Below are positions 25,577 through 34,432 of a DNA stretch of 34,434 bases, in pieces. The position numbers were made by a program, and so were the translations under genes. The number at the start of each line of letters is the position of its first letter. Within the stretch, counting starts at the first letter, position 1. Under the pieces are notes generated by a model that saw nothing but the letters and a program-made list of their open reading frames with translations, ran no database searches and had not been told where the DNA came from. The stretch is taken from assembly GCA_021462855.1 (NCBI GenBank), contig JAJTXQ010000011.1, forward strand, positions 1 through 34,434. Direction: 5' to 3'. This DNA is from Dehalococcoidia bacterium. GTDB lineage: Bacteria; Chloroflexota; Dehalococcoidia; DSTF01; JACRBR01.

Positions 25577-28254
25577 TGCCTCCTTACGCGTACACGCCGC
25601 TGAGCTTCAACGGGCAGGCGCTCACAGGTGGAAACCTCACGTGCTACTTCGAGTGGACGAACGGGCCCGGCCAGACGCGCGAGATGGGGCCGGTGGAGTC
25701 GGACGTCGTCGGGCGCGGGCCGCAGGACGTGCGCGGCCAGCCGAAGGCGACGACGTGGGAGTTGCACGTCCGGCTCGCATCGTTCAACCAGACGGACCTC
25801 GACGCGTTCTACTCGATCTTCAGCGAGGAGGCCGGGCTCGTCTATCTCCGGTTGACGGACGGTGGCGGTGTCGCCTGGCGCGTGGCCGTGCGTGCCTTGC
25901 GCATTAACCTCGTGAGCACGGGGCGGTTTGTCGTCGTGCTGCGGGTTCCGCAGCCGCTGCTCGAGGAGGACGCATCGACGACGATGTCGCTGTTGAACCA
26001 GTCGGGAAACACGCTCAACTTCGCGCCGAGTGTTGGCGGAAACCGCCGTGCGCGGCCGTTGCTGCGCATCGTGCCGGACCTGGTCAAGCAGAACACGGTC
26101 GACGACTACTTCCACAGCTTCCGGGGCTTCCTCGTGAACCGCGCGCCGTCGGACTTCTACGGCCCGGTGTGGCTGATGGACCAGAGCGGCGCGCCGGCGC
26201 GGGTCAACACGGCGAACCTCGTGCAGACGGCGACGAGCACGACGCTCAACGGTGTCGTCGGCGCCGGCGATACGTCGATCACGCTGACGAGCGCGGCCTC
26301 GTTCCCGACGGCCGGCATGGCGTACATCACGGACGGCGGCACGAACGACGAGCAGATCTACTGGACCTCGAAGTCGGGCAACGTCCTGCAGGGCGTGGTA
26401 CGCGGGATCGGCGGCACGGCGGCCGTGGGCCACGCGAGCGGGTTGACGATTAAGGTGTCCGAGGCGCTGAAGAACGGCGACGACTGCCGCGTCTGGGTCG
26501 ACGACGTCGAGTACGAGCGATGGCTCGTCGGCTGGAACGGCGCGTCGAGCGACGTCGTGATCAACGTGTCGATGCCGCAGCGGGTGAAGCTCACGCTCGC
26601 CGCGGCGATCACCGCATCGCCGCCGGCGTTCGACTTCACCGAGGGGTCGGCGCTGCTGCCCGAGAAGGGCTTCATCGTCATCGAGAACGAGGTGATCTAC
26701 TACGCCGCGAAGACGGCGCTCGGCGTCACCGGCTGCGTCCGTGGTGCCTGGGGCACGAGCGCGGCCACGCACGTGATCAACAGCGCCGTCTACGGCAACC
26801 CGCGGCTGTACACCGTCGCCGTGGGCAAGGCGGCGGCCGGCGCGCCGCCATCGCCGGCAGGGCACCGTCCCGCCTGCCAGCTACCCGCGTCGAGCAACCA
26901 GTCGTGGAAGTGGGGCGACCAGGCGGACGATGCGTCGACCGTCTTCTATGCCCGCACGACCCCCGACCGGACGGCGCAGTGGGTGCCGGGCTTCGACGCC
27001 GACGGTAATACTGTGTCGCCGCTGACGCAGCTCAACGCGAGCGGGAACATCCTCACGTTCAAGGACGACGTTCCGGGCGACGGCAGCCCGCCGTACAACA
27101 ACGTCGCGATCGAGCTGCCGCAGGGCGTGCGCACGGGCACGACGAGCGCGTTTAGCGCGGATTGGACGCCGTCGCCGGAGATCCTCAACCTCGAGCTGTG
27201 GCTGCGCGACGTGGGCGGCACGTACAAGCTGACCGACCAGCTGCAACAGGTCGCCGCGGCCGCCGGCCGGCTGTTGCCCGCGAACCTCGCGAACAACGCG
27301 TACGCGGCGAAACTCAAGGCCCGTTACAACATCGCGACGGGCTTCCGCGGCGACGACTCGGTCGTGATGGAGACCATCCTCAACGCGAGCAACGCCAACA
27401 ACGTCGACGGCGTGGTCGCCTTCAAGTTCACGCTCTCCAACGACACCAGAATCAAGAAGATCATGGCCCGGATGGCGAAGACGACCGCAGGGTCGCAGGA
27501 CGTGACCTGCCAGCTCTTCACCGACTCGTCCGGCCTGCCCGGAACGCTGATCGTATCGCTCGGGAATCAAACGATCAGTGGCACGACGCCGGCGTTCTAC
27601 ACGTGGCAAGCGGGGGTGTTCACGCTGACGAAGCCGGGCACGTACTGGGCCGTGTTTTTCATGCCGTCTGGCTTCACCTCAGTGAACTTCTACGGCTACA
27701 CGTCGCTCGGCGGCGTGCGAAAGAGTTCCGACCGTACGGCGGATGCGATCCGCACAGGCGGCGCCTGGCAGCTGCAGACGGGCGAAAACCTCTGGGCGTA
27801 CGTCTGCTGCGACTATGAGCGCGAGGGAAATGCGCGCGTCGAGTACGACCAACCGGTCGTTGCGCCGGCGACGGACGCGCGCACGGGCGTCACCGCGTCC
27901 TTCGACAAAGTCTCGATGCTGTTCAGTTTGAGCGACCATCCGTTCGTGCACCGGACCGGCGGTTTCACGAACGGGTTGTACCACTGCGCCGGCACCTGGT
28001 CGTCGAGCACGACCGGGGACAGCATCGCGATCGACAAGTGGATGGCCGCGGGGTCGCAGATCGAGATCGAGTGTCGCGACCGCACCGTCATCTACACCGA
28101 GGGCGCGGTCGACTACCCGGTGACGAAGGCCATCGACCCGGCGAATGCGGCCGACTGGCTCCTGTTGTTGCCGGGCGCGAACACACTCACGTACTCCGAG
28201 CCGAACATGCGGCAGACGGACGCCTACGTGATCTGGCAGGGGCAGAAGGTGTGA
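25576..28254 (+). CDS. Distal tail / large tail-tip protein with repeat modules
   Basis: The protein has 892 residues, starting on the tape measure stop (TGATG). Residues 1-150 are distal-tail-like (ETWELHVRLASFNQ-type strands, LRLTDGGGVAWRVAV). Two modules related to those in the 18641 gene follow at about 216-293 (GVVRGIGGTAAVGHASGLTI) and 336-412 (GCVRGAWGTSAATHVINSAV). A further beta region with a jelly-roll look (VVAFKFTLSNDTRIKKIMAR, YWAVFFMPSGF) suggests sugar binding. Likely part of the tail tip. Confidence 0.75.
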   Translation: MPPYAYTPLSFNGQALTGGNLTCYFEWTNGPGQTREMGPVESDVVGRGPQDVRGQPKATTWELHVRLASFNQTDLDAFYSIFSEEAGLVYLRLTDGGGVAWRVAVRALRINLVSTGRFVVVLRVPQPLLEEDASTTMSLLNQSGNTLNFAPSVGGNRRARPLLRIVPDLVKQNTVDDYFHSFRGFLVNRAPSDFYGPVWLMDQSGAPARVNTANLVQTATSTTLNGVVGAGDTSITLTSAASFPTAGMAYITDGGTNDEQIYWTSKSGNVLQGVVRGIGGTAAVGHASGLTIKVSEALKNGDDCRVWVDDVEYERWLVGWNGASSDVVINVSMPQRVKLTLAAAITASPPAFDFTEGSALLPEKGFIVIENEVIYYAAKTALGVTGCVRGAWGTSAATHVINSAVYGNPRLYTVAVGKAAAGAPPSPAGHRPACQLPASSNQSWKWGDQADDASTVFYARTTPDRTAQWVPGFDADGNTVSPLTQLNASGNILTFKDDVPGDGSPPYNNVAIELPQGVRTGTTSAFSADWTPSPEILNLELWLRDVGGTYKLTDQLQQVAAAAGRLLPANLANNAYAAKLKARYNIATGFRGDDSVVMETILNASNANNVDGVVAFKFTLSNDTRIKKIMARMAKTTAGSQDVTCQLFTDSSGLPGTLIVSLGNQTISGTTPAFYTWQAGVFTLTKPGTYWAVFFMPSGFTSVNFYGYTSLGGVRKSSDRTADAIRTGGAWQLQTGENLWAYVCCDYEREGNARVEYDQPVVAPATDARTGVTASFDKVSMLFSLSDHPFVHRTGGFTNGLYHCAGTWSSSTTGDSIAIDKWMAAGSQIEIECRDRTVIYTEGAVDYPVTKAIDPANAADWLLLLPGANTLTYSEPNMRQTDAYVIWQGQKV

Positions 28255-29849
28255 GCACCACGGGCGCGAAGGCGCCGGGCACACTCGCCGACGACGCGTC
28301 CTTCGGCGCGATCGCCTGGACGAACCCGGGTAACGCCGCCTCGTCGGACAATGTGTACGCGACGGCCGCGTTCACAGGAGCGGGCACATCGCATTACCTC
28401 AAGGCGACGAACTTCGGGTTCAGCATCCCGAGCGACGCGCGGATCAACGGCGTCACGACGACGATCGAGCGCGCCTGTGCGGCAGGCGGCGTTGTTACCG
28501 ACAACTTCGTGTTTCTCGTCGTCGCTGGCGTAGTCCAGCAAACGGGCAAGAACCAGTACCGCCCCGAGGCGTGGTCGACTGTCGGCGACGAGGTCGTGAC
28601 GTACGCCAGTCCGTCAGACCAGTGGGCGATCGCGCTGACGCCCGCGATTGTCAACGCCAGCGGTTTCGGTGTTGCGATCGCCGCGCGCAAGTTCAACGGC
28701 GGCGCGCACACGGCGAGCATCGACGCGATCACGCTGACGGTGTACTACCAGCGCCCCGGCGACACCGACGTGACGGTCGTGAAGCTCCGCGCGTCGCAGC
28801 CTCCGCACGACGAGCTGCAGACGCTCCGCGTGCAGGACCTGAGCTACGGTCGGATGCTCATGCGGAAGAACACGGCGTCGTTCCGGATCTCGCGCGCCGA
28901 CCCGAACCTCGCGAAGTTCCGGCACCTGCTGACGCCGGACGGCCCGCCTCCGATGTTCAGCATCGAACGGCCGGACGGCACACATCCGTGGGCAGGGTTC
29001 CTGCAGGACTACGTCGTCCGCAGCTCGGACCCCACGGCACAGTTCGTGCTCGCCGATCACGCCTGGCGCCTCGAGGAGTCGGTCACCGCGAAGACGGGCG
29101 TACTGCGTGGCGCGTTCACGGACGTCGTGATCCGCACGCTGCGCGAGATCGACGCGCGCGGCGAGCCGGCGCTATACCTGCAGTACGACCACAACGAGGG
29201 CGGCCCGCGGCTCGACTACGCGTACCAGGCGGCAAAGGGGCTCGACTTCCTGCAGCAGGCGGCGAAGTTCACTGGGTGGGAATGGGGCTTCGCGTACAAC
29301 GTGTCGCCGGCGAAGGTCGAGACGACCCTGATGCTGCGCCAGAGCATCGGCCGCGACGTGCGCGACAGCGTCGTGCTGGACGAAGGCGTGCACCTCAAGG
29401 ACATCGACTACTCGCTGCGCTACAGCGAGGGCATCGCGGCGGGGCTCGTCGTAGGTGGCACGGGCACGTTCGGCGACCGGTCAGCGGTGGCGGCGTCACG
29501 CAACGGCCGCGCGCGCGAGGGCGTCGACACGCGCACGGCGTCGAACGCGACGCAGCGCGGCATCGGCGGCACCCGCGTGCTGATCGACCGCCAGGTCACC
29601 GAACAGCAGGCGCTCATCAACGCCGCGCAGCGGCTGCACACGTCGCCCGAGTGGGTGCCGGAACAGGTCGGCTTCGTCATCGTCGAGGGCGAGGTCGACA
29701 TGGCGCGGTTTACGCTCGGTGACACGCAGACGATCCGGCTCGACGAGACAGACCTCTCGACGCCCCGCGTGCTCTACGCGCGGACGATCGGCATCAACTA
29801 CAACCCGCAGACGCGCGAGCACCGCGTCGAGGCGAAGGTGGTGACCTGA
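28251..29849 (+). CDS. Tail hub / baseplate protein with N-terminal beta domain
   Basis: The protein has 532 residues from GTG on the previous stop. Residues 1-165 form a beta-sandwich-like domain (DASFGAIAWTNPGNAASSDN, FGVAIAARKF). From about 185 the protein looks like siphophage hub proteins (tail-associated, gp27-like): RISRADPNLAKFRHLL, then WAGFLQDYVVRS and KFTGWEWGFAYN. A late region has VTEQQALINAAQRL. It would close the tail tube above the receptor-binding parts. Confidence 0.75.
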   Translation: MSTTGAKAPGTLADDASFGAIAWTNPGNAASSDNVYATAAFTGAGTSHYLKATNFGFSIPSDARINGVTTTIERACAAGGVVTDNFVFLVVAGVVQQTGKNQYRPEAWSTVGDEVVTYASPSDQWAIALTPAIVNASGFGVAIAARKFNGGAHTASIDAITLTVYYQRPGDTDVTVVKLRASQPPHDELQTLRVQDLSYGRMLMRKNTASFRISRADPNLAKFRHLLTPDGPPPMFSIERPDGTHPWAGFLQDYVVRSSDPTAQFVLADHAWRLEESVTAKTGVLRGAFTDVVIRTLREIDARGEPALYLQYDHNEGGPRLDYAYQAAKGLDFLQQAAKFTGWEWGFAYNVSPAKVETTLMLRQSIGRDVRDSVVLDEGVHLKDIDYSLRYSEGIAAGLVVGGTGTFGDRSAVAASRNGRAREGVDTRTASNATQRGIGGTRVLIDRQVTEQQALINAAQRLHTSPEWVPEQVGFVIVEGEVDMARFTLGDTQTIRLDETDLSTPRVLYARTIGINYNPQTREHRVEAKVVT

Positions 29850-29947
29850 TGGTGGTCGACCACATCCTCATTCTCCGGCCGCAGGCGCAGCTCGCGCGCG
29901 AGCTCGAGCGACTGGCGCAGGAAGCGCGAAAGGCGGAGCGGTCGTGA
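29849..29947 (+). CDS. Short coiled-coil peptide
   Basis: 32 residues (LRPQAQLARELERLAQEARK) with a coil-forming helix, overlapping both neighbours (TGATG and GTGA). Small linkers like this occur among tail genes. No family. Confidence 0.5.
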   Translation: MVVDHILILRPQAQLARELERLAQEARKAERS

Positions 29948-30423
29948 TCGTGCGCGCGGGTCCCGAGCAGGCGGCGATCGTCGCGCGGCGCATCCGCGCG
30001 GAGTCGCGCCGGTTGCTCGAGGAGACGGGCCAGGGATTCGAGGTCGTCATCCCGGCCGAGTGGATCGCCCTCGAGATCGAGCGGCCGGGCGTGCGCATCT
30101 GGCTGTACGAGAACCGCGGCGACGACGAGGAGTTCGAGCGCTTCCTGATCTGGGTCGACGCCGACATCTACCGCGGCACGCCGGTGATCTGGGTCAAGCA
30201 CGTATGGGCGCCGTCAACGAAGGTGCGCCGGTGGCTGCGCTGGCTCGCCGAGCAGCTGATCAACCGCGAGGGGTGGGGCGCGGTCGTCGCCGCGTTTCCG
30301 CTCGGCACGCCGTTCGCTGACATGGCGCAAGGGGTGGTGCAGGGCCGCACCGATCTCATCCCGGGCCACGCGGTGATCCGCCTGTCGACCGCGTTCTCCC
30401 GCTTGCAGGCGGCGGGGTGGTGA
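29944..30423 (+). CDS. Hypothetical tail-region protein
   Basis: The protein has 159 residues. Starts with a basic helix (EQAAIVARRIRAESRRLLEE), then alternates strands (EVVIPAEWIALEIERPGVRI, FLIWVDADIYRGTPVIWVKH) and helices. Trp-rich KVRRWLRWLAEQLINREGWG. No catalytic motif seen and no family recognised. Position suggests a tail or adsorption role. Confidence 0.7.
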   Translation: MIVRAGPEQAAIVARRIRAESRRLLEETGQGFEVVIPAEWIALEIERPGVRIWLYENRGDDEEFERFLIWVDADIYRGTPVIWVKHVWAPSTKVRRWLRWLAEQLINREGWGAVVAAFPLGTPFADMAQGVVQGRTDLIPGHAVIRLSTAFSRLQAAGW

Positions 30424-31776
30424 ATGGCGTGGCTTGATGCCAACACGGCCTCGCGGTTCTACGGCGCGTCGTCCGGCGATCTATTGCAGGCGTTGGCGCT
30501 GGGCGCGACGACGGCAGTGAAATCGATCGACGTGTCGGCGAGTTATTACAACACGGGGCCGTATGGCTACGTCGCGCACTACGACATCCCGGGCGGCGAC
30601 TGCTCACTAGATCTGGGGCGCCCGATGCACATGGACGCGAGCGGCGCGGTCTATGTCCTCCGCGGATACTTCGGGGTGTCCGCGTCACCGACGAGCGGCC
30701 TCGGGGTGCTTGGGGCCGGCGCGCGTGGCTCGCAGTCGTACCTGCGCGTCCTGCCGGACCGCACGTTGCAAGTCTTCGACAAGACCGGCGTCGCCCGGAC
30801 GCCGGCAACGGTGACGGCGATCCCGACAGGCGGCGCGCTGCAAGAAGTGACCGTCGTCATCGACTGCATCACGCTCTCGACGGTGTGGATCGCGATCGCG
30901 ATGGGCACGGCATGGGAGGTTGCATACGACACCGGCCTGGGCCGCTCGGCGATGTTCGACGAAGCGGCCGTGCTGTGCCTCGGCGAATACCTGGCCACCG
31001 GCGTCAGCCGGAGCGCGGATCTCTACTTCGACGACGTGTCGTGGCGCTTCACGTCGAGTGCCGCCGACGCCCCGCACCTGGTTGCGTACCCGCGCACGAA
31101 GGTCAATGGTTGCAACCTCCCGACGTCGGTCGGCTCCTACAACGCCTGGACGATTGGCGGCACGTCGCCGCCGGCGAACAAATGGGAAGCGTGCGACGAC
31201 GTGCCGAACAACGGCGAAACGGACTTCATCCAAACGGCCGTCGCCGACGACAAGCAGACATTCCACTACGGCGGGTCGAACCCGATTCCGGTGGGCGGCA
31301 CGATCATCCGCGGCCAGATGTGCTGGGACCAGCGCGTCGTCGGCGCATCCAAACAAGGTGCGTACGGCGTGCTGCGCCTTGCAGGCGCGGACGCCACGGT
31401 CTCGTCGCTGGTAAACCCGCCCGCTGGCGCTTGGTACGCAGTGGGACAGAACCGCGTCGACCGGCCGGGCGGCGGTGCCTGGGCGCGTGCCGACGTGGCG
31501 CCTGGCACGCTCGAGATCGGTGTTGGCGGCTACGGGATACTCGGTACGCCGACCGTGCAGGCAACGCTGCTCTGCGCGCCCGAGTGGCTCTACTACACCG
31601 ACAGCCTCGGGTTGTCGCCGGAGCCGCAGGTCGGTGTGACGGTGCAGGCCGTGCCGTCGCAGGTCAAAGGCGGCCGCGGGCCACTCGTGCGCCCGGCGTA
31701 CGACCACATCGACCGGAGGACGTTGCGCGGGGTGCGCGAAGTCGCGGAGAGCGTCCGGCGCACGGTGCGTTCGTGA
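30424..31776 (+). CDS. Putative receptor-binding protein with lectin-like domain
   Basis: The protein has 450 residues. The first 220 residues read as a concanavalin/LamG-type beta sandwich (GYVAHYDIPGGDCSLDL, AVYVLRGYFGVSA, TVVIDCITLSTVWIAIAMGT, LYFDDVSWRF). A second related beta part follows (YNAWTIGGTSPPANKWE to LCAPEWLYYTD). The C-terminus is basic. Last tail gene before lysis, the usual place for a receptor-binding protein. Family call from strand pattern only. Confidence 0.65.
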   Translation: MAWLDANTASRFYGASSGDLLQALALGATTAVKSIDVSASYYNTGPYGYVAHYDIPGGDCSLDLGRPMHMDASGAVYVLRGYFGVSASPTSGLGVLGAGARGSQSYLRVLPDRTLQVFDKTGVARTPATVTAIPTGGALQEVTVVIDCITLSTVWIAIAMGTAWEVAYDTGLGRSAMFDEAAVLCLGEYLATGVSRSADLYFDDVSWRFTSSAADAPHLVAYPRTKVNGCNLPTSVGSYNAWTIGGTSPPANKWEACDDVPNNGETDFIQTAVADDKQTFHYGGSNPIPVGGTIIRGQMCWDQRVVGASKQGAYGVLRLAGADATVSSLVNPPAGAWYAVGQNRVDRPGGGAWARADVAPGTLEIGVGGYGILGTPTVQATLLCAPEWLYYTDSLGLSPEPQVGVTVQAVPSQVKGGRGPLVRPAYDHIDRRTLRGVREVAESVRRTVRS

Positions 31777-31794
31777 AGGGTTAGAAGGGGAGCT

Positions 31795-32010
31795 ATGAAG
31801 AACATGACCGACGCCAGGTTTCGACTGATCGTCACGGGCATCCTCGGGGTGATGCTGACCACGACTCTGTGCACGCTCTACATCATCGGCCGCGCCGTGC
31901 CGGAGTTGCTGCCGTCGATGGTCGTCGGCGTGTGGGGCTTCTTCACTGGCCACGTGTACACGAACGGCACGGGCGCGATGCCGAAGGCGCCGCCGGAGGA
32001 AAAGCCGTGA
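31795..32010 (+). CDS. Holin-like membrane protein
   Basis: 71 residues behind AGAAGGGGAGC. TM1 about 11-31 (IVTGILGVMLTTTLCTLYII), TM2 about 36-53 (LLPSMVVGVWGFFTGHVY). Short hydrophilic tail PKAPPEEKP. Two helices and position next to the lysin fit a class II holin that would open the membrane. Confidence 0.7.
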   Translation: MKNMTDARFRLIVTGILGVMLTTTLCTLYIIGRAVPELLPSMVVGVWGFFTGHVYTNGTGAMPKAPPEEKP

Positions 32011-32132
32011 ACGAGGCGGTGGCCGGCTGGATGCTGTGGAGCGGGATCATGGTGATCATCGTCCTCTGGGCGCTGGTGTTGTTCCTCACCGCGGCGGACG
32101 AGATCGAGCGATGGTTGAGGCGGTTGCGATGA
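32007..32132 (+). CDS. Second small membrane protein of the lysis block
   Basis: 41 residues from a GTG in GTGA. One helix (about 7-29, GWMLWSGIMVIIVLWALVLF) and a basic end (EIERWLRRLR). May be an antiholin, pinholin or holin partner. Its stop overlaps the lysin start. Confidence 0.65.
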   Translation: MNEAVAGWMLWSGIMVIIVLWALVLFLTAADEIERWLRRLR

Positions 32133-32941
32133 GGCTGGCGGTCGACCTGAGCAACTGGACGACGATCCCGACGCCGGCGGAGGTCGATGGGCTGCGCGCG
32201 GCGGGCGTCGAGCGCGCCATCGTCGGCTGCAGTTACGGCCAGGTGGGGCGCTCGCAGCTCATAGCGCTCGACGCCGGCGGGATCGACGTCGAGGCCTACG
32301 GCTGGGTGACGCACCCGCTCAACGTCCACCTGCTCGACCGCGCCATCGCGCAGGCGGACGGCCTCGTGGATCGCCTGTGGCTCGACTGCGAGGGGCCGAC
32401 GCGCGGCCGCGCGCCGACGGAGGTCTTGGGAGACATCGAGGGCGCGATCGCGTACATGCGCGTCCGGCGCCCGGACTGGCGGCTGGGGGCGTACAGCGCG
32501 AAGTGGTGGTGGGGGCCGGCGACGGGCCGAAGCAACGAGACGTTCGGCCTGCCGCTCTGGGTGGCGGCGTACCGCGACCCTGCGGCGCCGCTCGAGGAGC
32601 ACGAGCTACCGGGGGGTTGGGACGTCGAGGACGTGGCGCTCTGGCAGTACGCGGGCAGCTCGACGCTGGCGGGCCTGAACGTGGACCTGAACCTGATCTT
32701 GGAGGGAGACATGCCGACGCAACAGGAATGGGATCAGCTCGTCGGGGAGGTGCGCCAGACGTTCGGCCTTGCCTACCGCACCGCGATGGCGCTGACCGAG
32801 ATCGGCCGAGCCTTCGCGCAGCACATCCAGGAGGGCGCGCCGGCGGGCTACGACCCGCGGCTCGACGCGATGCAGCGGGAGATCGACGCGCTCGAGCAGG
32901 CGCAGCGCGACGCGGCGGTGGCGTTCGGAGGTGGCATGTGA
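32129..32941 (+). CDS. GH25-like endolysin (lysozyme)
   Basis: The protein has 270 residues from ATG in ATGA. MRLAVDLSNW (Asp6), LWLDCEGP (Asp86, Glu88) and the closing WQYAGSSTLAGLNVDLNL are GH25 landmarks on a TIM-like barrel with DVEAYGWV in strand order. It would cut the MurNAc-GlcNAc bond of peptidoglycan. Residues 195-270 form a separate helical tail (MQREIDALEQAQRDAAVA) that may bind the wall or oligomerise. No signal peptide, so it needs the holin. Confidence 0.8.
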   Translation: MRLAVDLSNWTTIPTPAEVDGLRAAGVERAIVGCSYGQVGRSQLIALDAGGIDVEAYGWVTHPLNVHLLDRAIAQADGLVDRLWLDCEGPTRGRAPTEVLGDIEGAIAYMRVRRPDWRLGAYSAKWWWGPATGRSNETFGLPLWVAAYRDPAAPLEEHELPGGWDVEDVALWQYAGSSTLAGLNVDLNLILEGDMPTQQEWDQLVGEVRQTFGLAYRTAMALTEIGRAFAQHIQEGAPAGYDPRLDAMQREIDALEQAQRDAAVAFGGGM

Positions 32942-34326
32942 TCCCCGGATACCTGACGCTCGGCGTGCCGGCCGACTTCCGCGACTCTGCGAACCCGCTG
33001 CTCCGTCGGTGGCTGTACCAGGATGAGGCGCACCTGCGCGACTGCCTCGTGGAGGCGCAGCGTCAGAAGGCGGCGCTCGAGCAGAACGGCGGCGACTTCA
33101 ACACGATCGGCAACTGGGCGCGTGTCGTCGAGTGGTGCAACCGCGCGCTCGACACGATGGCCACGCGCGCGTCGATCGGGCTTGCCGACATCGAAACGGC
33201 ACACTACGCGACGGCGCGGCTGCTGACATCGTGGCTGCGGACCTACGCCGGCTTCGAGTGGGACCTCATCGTCAGCGTGATACACAGCCCGCTCACGGTC
33301 CGCGACTTCGCGACGGTGCCGCCGCAGGACGTCGGCGCCGGCCAGGTCCTGCTGAAGGACGCGATCGAGTTTCACCCGCTGTTCAACGCGAACCGCGAGG
33401 GCGAGGGGTTCGTGCCGAACACGATGCTGCCGGAGGTAGCGCGGCACCTCGGAGAGACGTACGACGCGATGTACCAGCCCGATCCGCGCACGGCGCACTG
33501 GTGGCGCTGGCGCCCGCGCACTGACGACGGGCGTGAGCTCGGATGGGTCGGGCACCAACAGCTCGGCGGCGGCGGGGTCAACGGCGGCGCAGGTCCGCAG
33601 CGTGACGTGCTCGGCACGCATCTGGAGTACGGGCGTGTCGGCTACGGCTACTTCGGCGACAAGGAGTTCCGGGGCTTCGTGACGGGCATCCCGGACCTCG
33701 GCGCGGTGTGGCATGACGCCGGCTCGCCCGAGAAGATGACCGGGCCGTACTCGTTCTCCCACGAATGCATCGGGCACGGCCTCGGCGCCTTCGTGCACGC
33801 GGGCGACGTGACGGGCTTCAACTTCGTCGACGCCCGGGGAGTGCCCCGCCGCGACTGGACCGACATCATCGACACCGTGCGCACCGGGAACGACTTCCCA
33901 CTCGCGCCAGGCTGGTACATCCCTGCGCAGATCGACCAGATCCGCGGCGCCTTTGGCGGGTTGCTGCTCCGCGACGTCGGGCTGCCGCCTGCGGTGACCC
34001 TCGCCGCGTCGGGCGCAACCGTGACGCCGGCCGTGGGACGGAGCCCGCTGCCGAAGGCGATCCAGTTGTGGTGGTATCTCGACGGAGCCCGCGTGCTCGC
34101 ATCCGCGGCGGTGTCGCCGTACATGGCGCCGCGTAGCGGGCGCGTGCGGTGCGAGTTGCGCGCCTACGTCGGGCTGCACGGCTACACCGACGGTGTCGTC
34201 CTGGGGAGCGCGGAGGTTGACATCGTTGTCGCGACACCCGTGCCGGCTCCCACGCCCGCGCCGGCTCCGACACCCACGCCGCCGCCAACGAAGCCGCGCA
34301 AACGGAAGTGGTGGGAGTGGCGCTGA
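32938..34326 (+). CDS. Large protein with His-rich motif, Ig-like domain and cationic Trp tail
   Basis: The protein has 462 residues, starting GTG on the lysin stop. Residues 1-200 are helical with a strand core. A Gly-rich hinge (210-219) leads to YSFSHECIGHGLGAFVHAGD (271-290). Its His275, Glu276, His280 and His287 recall metalloproteases, but the spacing is HExxxH, not HExxH. An Ig-like segment (350-432) and a Pro/Thr/Ala linker follow, ending in KPRKRKWWEWR. The tail could disturb membranes or bind the wall. It may be a second lytic enzyme or a virion protein; uncertain. Confidence 0.6.
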   Translation: MIPGYLTLGVPADFRDSANPLLRRWLYQDEAHLRDCLVEAQRQKAALEQNGGDFNTIGNWARVVEWCNRALDTMATRASIGLADIETAHYATARLLTSWLRTYAGFEWDLIVSVIHSPLTVRDFATVPPQDVGAGQVLLKDAIEFHPLFNANREGEGFVPNTMLPEVARHLGETYDAMYQPDPRTAHWWRWRPRTDDGRELGWVGHQQLGGGGVNGGAGPQRDVLGTHLEYGRVGYGYFGDKEFRGFVTGIPDLGAVWHDAGSPEKMTGPYSFSHECIGHGLGAFVHAGDVTGFNFVDARGVPRRDWTDIIDTVRTGNDFPLAPGWYIPAQIDQIRGAFGGLLLRDVGLPPAVTLAASGATVTPAVGRSPLPKAIQLWWYLDGARVLASAAVSPYMAPRSGRVRCELRAYVGLHGYTDGVVLGSAEVDIVVATPVPAPTPAPAPTPTPPPTKPRKRKWWEWR

Positions 34327-34329
34327 ACC

Positions 34330-34375
34330 GTTGCCGCAAGTTGCCTTGCTGCTGAACGGGTCAACTTGCGGCGAC
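34330..34375. terminator. 14-bp inverted repeat closing the lysis block
   Basis: GTTGCCGCAAGTTG (34330-34343) pairs with CAACTTGCGGCGAC (34362-34375), with one G-U pair and an 18-base loop. Eleven pairs are perfect. It lies 3 bases after the last late gene. No T-run, so it may be a terminator of another type or an end repeat. Confidence 0.5.
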
Positions 34376-34432
34376 GTTCGCCGCACCTGCGATCACTGGC
34401 GTCCATTCGATCGCGTAGTCGCCCGGCTCGCC
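34361..34432 (-). CDS. Possible C-terminal end of a convergent gene
   Basis: On the minus strand 23 codons from the right edge (GEPGDYAIEWTPVIAGAANV...) end at TGA 34363-34361, with codon use like the rest. It would be the tail of a gene starting outside. The short length makes it uncertain. Confidence 0.3.
   Translation of the reverse strand, partial: GEPGDYAIEWTPVIAGAANVAAS

Noticed and set aside
34182-34406. Minus-strand 74-codon frame at the right edge
   Set aside because: It crosses the inverted repeat and runs antisense to the end of the last late gene. A different minus frame gives the better gene end.
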